Below are positions 36,604 through 48,360 of a DNA stretch of 64,000 nt, one piece after another. The stretch spans positions 102,976,811 through 103,040,810 of the forward strand of contig CM043947.1 in NCBI GenBank assembly GCA_014529385.2, read 5' to 3'. Source of the stretch: Adiantum capillus-veneris. Taxonomy: Eukaryota; Streptophyta; Polypodiopsida; Polypodiales; Pteridaceae. Within the stretch, counting starts at the first letter, position 1, and each line of letters starts with the position of its first letter. The notes under the pieces were generated by a model. It was given only the letters and a program-made list of their open reading frames with translations, ran no database searches and was not told the DNA's origin. Made by a program: the position numbers and the translations under genes.

Positions 36604-39199
36604 GTATGTTTTGAGTTTCTTGTGCATGTTAGTGTTTCTTGTTACTGATTTGATACTCTTAATGTTAGATTTTGCTTTATATAGTATTGATTGAGCTTGT
36701 ATTTTTTATCTCAAGCATTCAAGGTTTGAATGTAAATAGTAAATTACTTGAGTTTTTGAATGGTGGATCTGTAGACTAAAACTAAAACATTTAATACTCA
36801 CAAAGACTTAATTACTTAAGAGCTTGAACTCAATAAGTTTTGGACCTTTTATCAATACCCCCTTGATATGATACATTAGATCGTAGCATGGTTAAATGGT
36901 GATGCTTCATAAATTGAACCTAGCTTAGACAGGTGCTGGAGCCTAAATTTAAACTAACCTTGCTAGAAGGGAGCTTATGTTTGGACTTTGAGAGAAATAG
37001 CATAAGTAATCAATTAGAGCATAGATTAGACATGTGGTGGTGGCCGGCCTTAGAGACCAAAATCTTAATGAGCTTGGAAAGGTATTTAAGTACTGCAATT
37101 TACTTAGTTTTAGTACTCATTAAATGCATAGCTTGACAAAAGGTGGACCTTACATGGATCCTAATTTCAAGAGGTGTGGTAGACCTTCAAAACAAGCTCA
37201 TATAGCTTGGACATGTGGTAGACCTTGCATGAAGACTAGTTTAGACAAGTGTGGTACACCTTGTAACCAACACCCATTTGTTATATTAGCTTGGACAAGT
37301 GGTGGACCTTGCTTTTATGTTTCAATGGAGCATATTTTGGACAGGTGGTAGACCTTGTTTCTCTCCATGCTTCAATGGAGAGAAACTTTAGCTTGGACAA
37401 GTGGTGGACCTTGTTTTTATGTTTTAAAGGAGCATATTTCGGACAAGTGGTAGACATAGTTTCTCTCCATGGTTCAATGGAACCCACCTCAGACAAGTGA
37501 AGTACCTTGAAACCAAACCCCCATAATACAACCTACTAAATAGGTTGGAAAATTGGTAGGATATGAAACCATCCATGATAGAGCATAGTATAGGTGAAAA
37601 CGTAGTGGTCCTTATATCAATTACCCATGCATAGCTTGGACAAGTGGTGGACCTTGATTCTCTCTATGTTTCAATGGATCCTATCTTGGACTAGAGATAT
37701 ATCTTACTTAGTTCCATGCTTCAATGGATTGTAGCTTGGATAAGGAGTGGAACTTCAAACAAAACTCCACAGCATAGCATATATTAACAATTCATGGGTT
37801 TTATAGAGATTGTCCTGCCTATTTTGGAGAGTTGGTACACCTTTATTCTCCATTCTTCAATGGATCTGAGGTTGGACAAGCGGAGCTGGAGAAGTGGTCA
37901 ACCTTAAAATGAAACCTCCCATGCTACAACCCATCATAGATCGTATATGTAGTGGACCTTGAAACTCTTTTATGTCCCTAGCTTAGAGAAGCATTGCACT
38001 CTTGATTATCTCCATACATGAAGGCAAGGTTGGACAAGTGGTGGACCTTCAAACCAGAATCTCTATGCAATAATAGGCAAGTGGTGGAGCTTGTTTTCTC
38101 CTTGTTCCAATGGAGCCTAGCTTAGACAAACAATGGAGCTTGCTTCTCTCCATGTTTCAATGGATCCTAGCTTAGAAAAGTGGTGGAGCTTTGCTTCTCT
38201 CCATGTTCCAATGGACCATAGCTTAGACAAGTGGTAGACCTTGAAAAACACCCCTCGTATACAACATATTATGGGGTTTTCATGTTTCAATGGCTCCTAG
38301 CTTGGACAAATGGTAGAGCTTGCTTCTCTTTATGTTTCAATGGATCCAATCTTAGCCAAGGGGTGGACCTTGAAACAAGAATCCCCCCCCCCATGTACAA
38401 CGTATTATGGGTTTTGAAAGCACTGGGAGAAAATAATAGCTTTGATAAGTGGTGGACCTTGCTTCTCTCCATGCTTCAATGGAGCCGAGGTTGGACACAT
38501 GTTGGAGAGAAGATGGTTGCCCATGAAATAAGACCATGCATGCTATAATCAATCATATGTTGTACACATGGTGGACCTTGCAATTGTTTTATATGCCTAA
38601 CTTGGACAAGTGGAGGACCCTTGATTACCTCCAGATATCAACAACAAGCCAAGTTTGGACAAGTGTAGTACCACCAAACCAGAATCTATATGCTACAATA
38701 GAGTATAGGTAGGACACGCGATGAACCTTGATATCAAACCATCCATGCTACTAGAGATGATAGGTTTCACATGTGGTGGAACCTTGTATCAATGTTCTAT
38801 GTGTAGTTTTTGACTAGTGATAGACCTTGAAACTAATCCCTCTAGGCTACAAGAAAAAAGAGATGGATGAGGAGGCTAGACTACTTTTGTTGCATCAATG
38901 CATCCCATGTTACCACATATACTATAGGGTTCTTGGATAAGTGTTGGATCTTGTGTCAATGCTCCATGTCTAGCTTGGACAAGTGGTGGACCTTGGTTCT
39001 CTCTATGCTTCAAATGGGCAATAGATTGGAGACACAGTGGCCTTTTTTTTCCAATGATTTTATTTTTTGGAAACCTTGGAGGCACCATGTAAGAGGCACT
39101 CTAAGTCTTCCATACAATGGACCTATTGGACTATAAAATAATGATATCTTTCTTTGATATTGTCATTATTTTATGCATAATATTTTCTTCTTTTTGCAG
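36604..39199 (+). repeat. Degenerate satellite and A/T-rich sequence between cargo genes
   Basis: From ~37130 the GGACAAGTGGTGGACCTT motif reappears at irregular spacing on the plus strand (for example 37288-37310, 37393, 38035, 38983). There is no conserved period and no coding sequence. The segment ends in a pyrimidine-rich acceptor (TTCTTCTTTTTGCAG) at 39199. Confidence 0.75.
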
Positions 39200-39756
39200 A
39201 CACAAAGGAGTTAAGTGATATAAAATCTAGATGTATTTCACACTATGATTGGCATGAAGATCCTTTTGGGACACCAACTTTTCCTATTCCCAAAGATGTA
39301 ATTTTCCATATTAACGGTGTGGATTTTGAAGTGCGACTTTCATGTATTGAAGGAGCTGGTTATGGGCTATTTGTGCATACTACCCTGGAAAGTGGTTTGA
39401 CTATTCTAAACTATGGAGGGCATAAGTATAGATTTCAAGACTGGAAAAAGATATGCAAAATATTTCCAAGAGCTTATAAATATTCTCTTCTAGAGGATCC
39501 AAACATAGAAGAAGAGGAAGATCAATCATACATTATTGGTTGTGTAGAAGAAGGAAACGTGTCGGGCTATATAAATAGTTCTCACAGTACAAATGTCTGT
39601 CCCAACGTACGCTATACATTTGATCCAAATTTGCCACCTTGGCATAAATGCACCTCTTCACACATCAAGTCAGAAGAATATGGCCATGTATGCATTGAGA
39701 CTATTTGTCAAGTTGAAGCAGGAGAAGAGTTGTTTGCTGACTATAACTTTACTTGA
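39200..39756 (+). CDS. SET-domain protein, terminal exon
   Basis: Directly after acceptor CTTCTTTTTGCAG the frame is open in phase (two bases, then ACA-AAG-GAG) to TGA at 39754-39756, ~185 residues. SET hallmarks in order: G-A-G-Y-G-L-F near exon residue 55 (first SET motif, AdoMet side), Y-I-N-S-S-H-S-T-N-V-C-P-N-V (the NHS..PN motif, about residue 127) and V-E-A-G-E-E-L-F-A-D-Y-N-F (the GEE..DY motif) at the very end. No post-SET cysteine cluster follows. SET domains are usually protein-lysine methyltransferases; activity is not shown. The exon contains no ATG codon in frame, so translation must start in an upstream exon not identified here. It lies between satellite stretches within copy B, i.e. 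it is element cargo. Confidence 0.75.
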
Positions 39757-40398
39757 CATTGTAAAGTATTGTACATGGATGGAAATCTCAAGTACATGCA
39801 TCATTTTCATTTTTCATGGATGAAATCTCAAGTGAATATAACATTTGATTATTGTTTAGTTTATGCTCAACGAGAATCTAGAGTGCTCTTATGCTTTGTG
39901 TGTTGTCTAACATATTTGACTACCTTGGCCATAGAATCTTGATTCTACTCTAGATTTGTGATAAATCTTACCAAAATTTAATCAATGTCTAGGTTGGACA
40001 AGTGGTGGGGCTTCAAACATTACTGTCTTAAACAAGTGGAGTTATCTTACTTGAATAAGTGGTGGCCTTTGAATCCAAATCTAAGCCAAATCTCTAATTA
40101 TTTTCTTGTAGTCTAGGTTGGACATTTGGTGGACCTTGTATCCATGTTTCCTCAACAAGGGTGGCTTTTAGTTTTCACTTTAAGTACTCATCTTTAATAA
40201 AGTGTAGGATGGAAAATGTTGAGTTAGTAGATTGTATTTTAGACAAGTGGTGTTTGGTGTACGAATGCTGAAAATGGTTGCAAGGATTCTAACAACGACT
40301 TTACCTTAAATAAATTTCTTACTAGGAGTTCTACATATAAATATGGTGAATAAAATTCTAGTGGTTTTGAGATACCATTTGTGTGTGTGTTTTCTTAG
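39757..40398. other. Spacer with scattered satellite motifs before the first FCP-like gene
   Basis: A/T-rich, with isolated plus-strand motifs (about 39992, 40118) and no gene. It ends with a GT-run and the acceptor GTGTTTTCTTAG at 40398. Confidence 0.6.
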
Positions 40399-41597
40399 AT
40401 TCACAAACTGGGATGGATAACGCTCCTATGGTTCAGTCAACAACTATAGAATCCATAGATTCTATGGTTTCTAAAGTGCCCAAGATGGATGATATTTCTA
40501 TACTAGAGTCTAGTGTTGTGCAACTTGAGCAAGCTTCCAATAATGAGAACCAAGAAATCGATGCTTCAAAAATGCAACATACATCAAAAGAGACTGAAAA
40601 GTCCACTCACGAGCTATTGCCAATTGGTACTACGTCATGTAGCGTAGATGTTGAGAAATCCATGCTTACAATTATATTGGATTTAAATGGTCTATTGTTG
40701 AAACGTTCCCCTCAACCATCCTCACACCACAACTCAGTGCAAATGGATTCAAAAAGATATATTATACTCAGGCCAGGTTGCATCCAATTCTTGAAGACTA
40801 TTTTACAAAGGTTTAATGTTGCAATTTGGTCGACAGCTACTAGGAATAATGTGTATCAAATCCTTGCAGCACTAAACAACTTAGCTGAGGATACATTGCC
40901 TTTCTTTGCAATTTGGTCGCAAGATGTTTGCTACACCGCTCAAACTCAAAAATTGTTTAGACCCGACAATCCAAACGTTGAGGCAATGTTCAAGCCTCTA
41001 GCCAAAATTGCCATGGGGTTTGAATGTGATCCACAAAGAACAGTGCTTATTGATGACTCTCCTTACAAGGGATGTATTTCACCAGCAAACAATTGCATTT
41101 TTCCACCACAATTTGATGCTGAGAAGATGGTTGACAATATGCTCTTGGAGGAGCTACTGCCATACTTGATTCAGCTTGATGAGAGAAGGGATGTGCGTGA
41201 TTTAATTGCTTCTAATCGTTATGGACAACCTATAGTGACAAATGATAGTGAATACAAACAAATCATGGAGTATTGGAAGCAGAAAAATGATGTTTGGTCA
41301 GCTAAGGTGTTCTTTACAAGAAGAATACCACCTGCAAAAGGTGACAGAGATGAAACTATCATTGAAGATGCAAGTGACACAAGCCACCGCAATGAAATGA
41401 GAAGAGCCCAAATACAAGAGATCTTGGCAAAGGAGCGTACACCCATTGAAAGCATGAAGGCGTCACAATTGACCACTTTAGCTAGGCAATTGGGTTGTAA
41501 CACAAAAGGAGTTTTGAAGGCAACCACAGCAAAGGCTTATATAAATAAGGTGAAAGCTGAGAACAATCTTCTAAGGCTGGATAGAAAGCAACCCTAA
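40399..41597 (+). CDS. FCP1/NIF-type HAD-fold protein 1
   Basis: The exon follows an acceptor (TGTGTTTTCTTAG) and has its first in-frame ATG at 40413 (M-D-N-A-P); the start is preferred there because upstream codons fall in the intron. About 395 residues. After an acidic/Ser-rich ~85-residue leader comes the FCP-homology domain: I-L-D-L-N-G-L-L, R-P-G-C-I-Q-F-L, V-A-I-W-S-T-A-T and, ~125 residues after the first motif, L-I-D-D-S-P-Y-K-G. The canonical phosphatase motif is DxDx(T/V); here the second Asp is Asn. I recall a plant FCP1-homology family with DVNGLL-type motifs and the same R-P, W-S and D-D-S-P-Y-K blocks, so this is probably a captured host-type gene whose phosphatase activity is doubtful. 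The C-terminus is basic and helical. Intact frame; inside element copy B. Confidence 0.8.
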
Positions 41598-41799
41598 GGT
41601 ACTAGTGACATGTCATATATTCTTGATACACATGCTTGAACACTCATGTGCATGGTATCTAACAAATCTTTCTTTTTATTCCTTCTTGCAGGATCTTACA
41701 AAGGATACTACTAGATGGAGCTCAATCAATAGAGATTTTGATATTTTTGCTCAAAATAATGAAGCAGTCACCTACATTTTTTGTTTATCAATTTCTTGA
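41598..41799 (+). other. Possible 3' intron and small exon after FCP-like gene 1
   Basis: Two bases after the stop codon comes GTACTAGTG, and at 41691 a good acceptor (TTTTTATTCCTTCTTGCAG). An open stretch then runs to TGA at 41797-41799. This is either a 3'-UTR intron or, with an alternative donor, an extra C-terminal exon. Only transcript data would tell. Confidence 0.35.
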
Positions 41800-42580
41800 G
41801 AGACTTTATTTTAGTTTGTAATCATCAAATGAAATGAAAAGTATCCTTCTTATTAAGATTGTTGATCTTTTTCTTGTTCAAACCTTTCAATTGTGATTTA
41901 TAGTTTTGTTAGCATGAGATTGTGCTTTTTTAGTTTGAAAAAAACTGTCAAAGATCCAAGTCTTTTTGGCTTTACTTAAGTTATTAATTGTGAAAGATCC
42001 AAGTTTTTTTTCTTTACTTAAGTTATTGATTGCCTATGTAATAGTCCTTAAAACAATATCGGATGGCTTTCTTGCTCCCATGTCTCACATTGGTCTTTAG
42101 GTAAGACAAGTGGTGACCTTGAAAGTATGGTCTCATATCTCGATCAAGTGAAGAGACATGAAGCTTAAATATCACTACTATGTATCTAGTGTTAAACTCC
42201 ATCGAGACAAAGACTAGATAGCCAAATTGCAGTCGAGTTTAAGTGAAAAATCCATTTGAGCTAAGGTAAAACTTATAGTGCCTCATTTTTCTAGGATTCT
42301 ACCCCATCAAGGAAGTTATAATCTAGCACAAACCAATTAAGACTCTTTTGGAGCCTAGATAGGACAATTCGTGGAACTTATGAAACTTATTATTGAGTTA
42401 GAGTCTAGTTTAGATAAGCAAAAGATCTTCAAACCAGCACTTGGTCTTACTATTCAATATTCAAAGTCCCTTGAAGGCTAACAAATTACATACCCACTTG
42501 TAACCTAACTAATGAGTAATTATATAGATCTAAGCAAGTATATATAATGAGTCTTCAAACTAATAATCCAAGGGAAGAGA
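41800..42580. other. A/T-rich spacer where satellite orientation switches
   Basis: No gene seen. The last plus-strand motif (AAGACAAGTGGTGACCTT, ~42107) and the first minus-strand motif (GGTCCACTACTTGTCC, ~42588) bracket this region. Confidence 0.6.
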
Positions 42581-45500
42581 GTAGCAAGGTCCACTACTTG
42601 TCCAAGCTCAGCTCTAGACAACATAGAAAGATGCTAGTTCTACTAATTGTCTAATTATAGGCATGGAGAAATGATAGAAGGTTGACCACTTGTCCAACCT
42701 ATCATCTCTAGTAAGATGGGAGGTTTGGCCTTAAGATTCACCATGTAACCAACCTATACATCATTGTATTATGAAGAGTAAAAAAGCAAAGCTCCACCAC
42801 TTGTCCAAGCTAGTTCTAAAATCCACATGGAGATAAGCAAGCTCCACCATTTGTCGAATCTCTCTTCCATTAAAACATGAAAAAACTCATCTATGTTGTA
42901 CAGGGGGACTTTTTTCCAAGGTCCACCACTTGTCCAAGCTAGGATCCCTAGTAGCACGAGTGGTTTGGTCTCAAGATACACCACTTGTACACTCTATGTC
43001 ATTATATTAAGAAGAACTATGTATTAAGGTCCACCACTTGTCCAACCTATAAGGTTATATCTTAAATGGTATCCTTTCTCACCACTTGAAATGCCCATGA
43101 TATGTTTTACACGGGGGTTTCATTCCAAGGTCCACCACTTGTCCAAGCTAACTCTATTCAAACATAGAGAGAAGCAAAGGTCCACCACTTGTCCAAGCTA
43201 ACTCTATTCAAACATAGAGAGAAGCAAAGGTTCACCACTTGTCAAAGCTAGGCTCCGTTGAAGTATGGAGAGAAGTAACCTCCATCATTTTTCCAAGATA
43301 GGTGCCATTCAAACATGGAAAGAATCAAGATCTACCATGTCTCCGAGATTCTAGGCTCCATTGAAACACCCTAAAACCATGATATTTTGTACATGGGGTG
43401 TTTGCATTCAAGGTCTACCACTTCTCTAACGTATTATACCTAGTAGCATGAGTGATTTGGTCTTAAGATTCACCACTTATCCACTCTATGTCATTATATT
43501 AAGAATAACTGGGTGTTAAGGTCCACCACTAGTCCAACCTATAAGGGTATATCTTAAATGGTATCCTTCACCACTTATCAAGGTCCATCACCACTTTTCC
43601 AACCTATAAGGTTATATCTTGAATGATATTTTTCCTCATCACTTGTAATGTCCATGCTATGTTTTACAAAGGGGTTTTGTTCCAAGACCCACCACTTGTC
43701 CAAGCTAACTCCATCCACCACTTGTCCAAGATAGGCTCCATTGAAACATGGAGAGAAGGATGATCCACCATTTCTCCAAGATAGGTTCCATTGAAACATT
43801 GAGAGAAGCAATCTCCACCATGTCTCCAAGCTAGGCTCCATTGAAATACCCTAAACCCATAATTTTGTACATGAGGGGTTTACATTCAAGGTCCACCACT
43901 TGTCCAACCTATTATCCCTAGTAGCAAGAGTGGTTTGGTCTCAAGATTCACCACTTGTACACTCTATGTCATTATATTAAGAAGAAATATGTGTTAAAGT
44001 CCACCACTTGTCCAGCCTATAAGGTTATATTTTAAATAGTATCCTTTCTCACCACTTGAAATGCCCATGATATGTTTTACATGGGGGTTTCATTCCAAGG
44101 TCCACCACTTGTCCAAGCTAACTCTATTAAAACATATAGAGAAAGAAAGGTCCACCACTTGTCCAAGCTAGGCTCATTGAAACATAGAGAGAAGGAACCT
44201 CCACTGTTTCTCCTAGATAGGCTCCATTGAAACATGGAGAGAAATAAGCTCCACCATGTCTCCAAGTTGCTAGGCTCCATTGAAATACCCAATACCCATA
44301 ATTTTTTGTACATGGGGGGTTTACATTCAAGGTTCACCACTTGTCCAACCTATTATCCCTAGTAGGTTTGGTCTCATGATTCACCACTTGTCCACTCTAT
44401 GTCATTATATTAAGAGGAATTAGGTGTTAAGGTCCACCACTTGTCTAACCTATAATGTTATAGCTTGAATGGTATTTTTTCTCACCACTTGTAATGCCCA
44501 TGACATGATTTACATGGGGGTTTTGTTCCAAGGTACACCACTTATCCAAGATAAATCTATTGAAACATAGAGAGAAACAAAGGTCCACCACTTTTCCAAG
44601 CTAGGCTGCATTGAAACATGGACCTTAATACCAAATTATTTCTAGTAGCATGAGTGATATTTTGTACATGGGGCGTTTACATTCAAGGTCCACCACTTGT
44701 CCAACCTATTTCCCTAGTAGGTTTGGTCCCAATTTCACCACTTATCCACTCTATGTCATTATATTAAGAATAATTGGGTGTTAAGGTCCACCACTTGTCC
44801 AACCTATAAGGTTATATATTGAATGGTATTTTTTCTCACCACTTGTAATGCCCATGATATGTTTTACATGGGGTTTTTGTTCCAAGGTCCACCACTTTTC
44901 CAAGATAACTCTATTTAAACATAGAGAGAAACAAAGGTCCACCACTTGTCCAATCTAGGCTCCATTGAAACATGGAGAGAATGATGCTGCACCATTTATC
45001 CAAGATAGGCTGCATTGAAACATGGAGAGAAGCAAGCTTTACCATGTTTCCAAGCTAGGATCCATTGAAACACTCTAGGGGGTTTTATTTCAAGGCCCAC
45101 CACTTGTTTAACCTATTATCCCTAGTAGCATGAGTGGTTTGGTTTCAAGATTCACCACTTGTACACTCTATGTCATTATATTGTGTTAAAGTCCACCACT
45201 TGTCCAACCTATAAGGTTATATCTTAAATGGTATCCTTTCTCGCCACTTGAAATGCCCATGATATGTTTTACATGGGAGTTTCATTCCAAGATCCACCAC
45301 TTGTCCAAGCTAACCATATTCAAACATAGAGAGAAACAAAGGTCCACGACTTGTCCAAGCTAGGCTCCATTGAAACATGGAGAGAAGGAACCTCCACCAT
45401 TTCTCCTAGATAGGCTCCATTAAAACATGGAGAGAAGTAAGTTCCACCATGTCTCCAAGATGCTAGGCTCCATTGAAATACGCAAAACCCATGATATTTT

Positions 45501-46480
45501 GTACATGGGTGATTTACATTCAAGGTCAACCATTTCTCCAACCTATTATCCCTAGTAGGTTTGGTCTCACAATTCACCACTTTTCCACTATATGTCATTA
45601 TAATAAGAGGAATTGGGTGCTAAGGTCCACCACTTGTCCAGCCTATAAGGTTATACCTTGAAAGGTATTTTTTCTCACCACTTGTAATGCCCATGACATG
45701 CTTTACATGGGGGTTTTGTTCCAAGGTTCACCACTTGTCCAAGAAAATTCTATTGAAACATAGAGAGAAACAAAGGTCCACCACTTTTCCAAGCTAGGCT
45801 CCATTGAAACATGGACCTTAATACCAAATTATTCCTAGTAGCATGAGTAATATTTTGTACATGGGGGTTTGCATTCAAGGTCCACCACTTGTCCAACGTA
45901 CTTTTCCTAGTAGGTTTGGTCGCAAGATTCACCACTTGTCCACTCTATGTCATTATATTAATAATAATTGGGTGTTAAGGTCCACCACTTTTCCAACCTA
46001 TAAGGTTATATATTGAATGGTATTTTTTCTCACCACTTGTAATGTCCATGATATGTTTTACATGGGGATTTTGTTCCAAGGTCCACCACTTGTCCAAGCT
46101 AGATATGTTCAAACATAGAGAGAAACAAACATGCACCACTTGTCCAAGGTAGGCTCCATTGAAACATGGAGAGAATGATGCTCCACCATTTATCCAAGAT
46201 AGACTCCATTGAAACATGGAGAGAAGTAAGCTCCACCATGTTTCCAAGATGCTAGAGTCCATTGAAATACCCAAAACCCCTGATACTTTGTACATGGGGG
46301 GTTTACATTCAAGGTCCACCACTTGTCCAACCTATTATCCCTAGTAGCATGAGTGGCTTGGTCTCAGGATTCACCACTTGTCCACTCTATATCATTATAT
46401 TAAGAAAAATTGGGTTTCCATATCTAAATGGATCTTTGCTTGGATAAGTGGTAGACCTTGAGACCTAAATACCCATTCTA
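42581..46480 (-). repeat. Satellite field in inverted orientation
   Basis: Diverged ~430-450-bp monomers with AAGGTCCACCACTTGTCC on the plus strand (about 42939, 43028, 43129, 43178, 44099, 44151, 44685, 45340, 46079), i.e. opposite to 14.3-42.1 kb. Units are less uniform than the core array. A single plus-oriented motif sits at ~46440. Confidence 0.9.
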
Positions 46481-46752
46481 CACTAGAGCATTGGTTAAGC
46501 CTTATACACTTCAAGCATACCTTTAACAACAAGTAGTAGTTATTAGTTGACTTAAATCTAGTTGAACTCCATGGTATTGAGACTAAGAGAGAGTGTAGCA
46601 TAAAAAAGAGTCAGGATTTTAATTTGACTTTCTTTCTATTAATGAGTAGATCATAGATGGATTTTGGTATCTAATAAAACCTTAGGGTAGACAATGTAAA
46701 AATCATGTCTATTGTTGTGTTTGCATTAAGTGTTCTTGTTCTTTAATTTCAG
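46481..46752. other. Short spacer and acceptor before FCP-like gene 2
   Basis: Unique A/T-rich sequence ending in GTTCTTTAATTTCAG at 46752, a plausible 3' splice site. Confidence 0.5.
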
Positions 46753-47528
46753 AACCATTACAGAAAAATGGATTGGCTATATGCTGGCATAAATTGAAGA
46801 AAACTATTGAATTACCCATCCAACCTCCTCCAAGACCTTGTCCAAGGAATGAATCACCTCCTTATCACCTACCACTTGCTTTCAAGGACATCAAAAGAGT
46901 ACTTATCTTGGATCTAGAGGGGTTACTTCTCAAGACAGTTGAAATGAAACATGGAGATTCTATGCCATCTTGGGCTCAACACATGCGACTTGTGGAGGAC
47001 AAAGATGAAGTTTATCATGTGGTGCGACCAGACGCACAAAGTTTTTTGGATTTTTGTGCTGAATACTTTGAGCTATGGATATGGAGTTGCTATAACTTAA
47101 CAAGGGTGCAACGCATCACACAAAAGTGTTTTCCTGAGCAGTATACCAAGTTCAAGGTGTTTATGAGTAACAAAAATTGCCAAAATCCAAATATCATGTT
47201 AGGATTTACAAGGGTTTATCACAAAAATCTGAGTGATATTTGGAAGATATTTGAGGATTTGGATGCAAACAATACCTTAATTTTTGATGACACTCCATAT
47301 AGGGTGATGTGGAACATGCCAGGGACATATCTTATATTTCCAAAGATGTGGAGGCAAACTTCCGAGCAACTTCAAAACTTCTTGCAGAGAACCATAATTC
47401 CATGGTTGGTAGGATGGTTGTATGCAAGAGATAAGAGAGTCTATACATATAACACAATTGTAAATCAGTATAGTGATTCTGAGACAAATTATGTCCTTGG
47501 TGTGTACTTGTCAACACGAAAGCATTGA
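46753..47528 (+). CDS. FCP1/NIF-type HAD-fold protein 2, terminal exon
   Basis: After acceptor CTTTAATTTCAG the frame is open from 46755 (two bases, then CCA-TTA-CAG) to TGA at 47526-47528, ~257 residues. Order of motifs: a proline-rich lead (P-P-P-R-P-C-P), I-L-D-L-E-G-L-L (FCP motif I with Glu for the second Asp), V-V-R-P-D-A, L-W-I-W-S-C and L-I-F-D-D-T-P-Y-R. Lengths and spacing match the FCP-homology domain. No ATG precedes motif I in the exon, so a start in an upstream exon is required. It is a distant paralogue of the first FCP-like gene, not a recent duplicate. Likely phosphatase-fold without normal catalysis; could be a protein-binding module. Cargo of copy B. Confidence 0.78.
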
Positions 47529-48360
47529 ATAAATATGGCTATAAGATGCTTTTTTTATTCTAGTGTGTATCTTTCAACATTTGTATAATTTGATATAGTC
47601 TTTTTTTTTTTTATAAAAGGTGTGTCAATTTTATGAACACTTGAATGGAGTGCACCCTACTCTAAGGGGACTTCAATGTACTATTGGAGTGCATCCTATT
47701 GTAAGGGGACTCTGATGTATTGCTAGAGTGCACCCAAATTTTTGGGGACTCATTTTTTATTTGATTGGGGCCTATGTTGGGTCATATAGTAAAAGAAATT
47801 CATTTTTTGTCAATTCATATCGAGGTTGCATTTATTTGGAACTATGAAAGAATTGATGTTTGATGTCAAAATAAAACTTGTAAGTGTGGATCAGAGAATT
47901 CATGGACTTTAAATATGTGAGAGGGATCTTTTTCTTGGGCACAAATGTTTGCTTCAAGAATTTTGTCATTACATACTTTATGTGAAAGAGTTTTAGAATC
48001 TAAAAGACTTTGAAAACAAAACTATGGAATCTAAGTGCATGTATTCTTGAATGGCTTGAAAGTTGATGTATACATGCATGTCGCCTTGATGAAGATTTAG
48101 ATCTGACAAGATGGAAAGATATAATTCTTGGACGTTACCTTTGTCAATTTGGTAATAACATATTTAACTTTCTTTTAATATGGGTGGAAAATATATTATT
48201 ATGTGCATTTGGAAAATATATTATTATTTGCATATTTAACTTTCTTTTAATATGGGTGGAAAATATATTATTATGTGCATTTGGAACCTAATTGCTTGAC
48301 CTTCAAACCAAGATTCCTATGTTATTTTTTCATATACTTTTTAATACTGAATTAAGATTG
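47529..48360. repeat. Spacer with two local tandem repeats
   Basis: At 47650-47750 a ~45-bp unit (GAGTGCACCC...GGGGACT) occurs three times with drift. At about 48168-48222 and 48232-48286 a stretch beginning ATATTTAACTTTCTTTTAAT is directly duplicated at a distance of about 65 bp. No gene. Confidence 0.7.

Noticed and set aside
33953-39756. Single gene running from the DGQHS exons into the SET exon
   Set aside because: The donor at 36604 leaves phase 0, while the SET exon needs phase 1; joining them gives an early stop.
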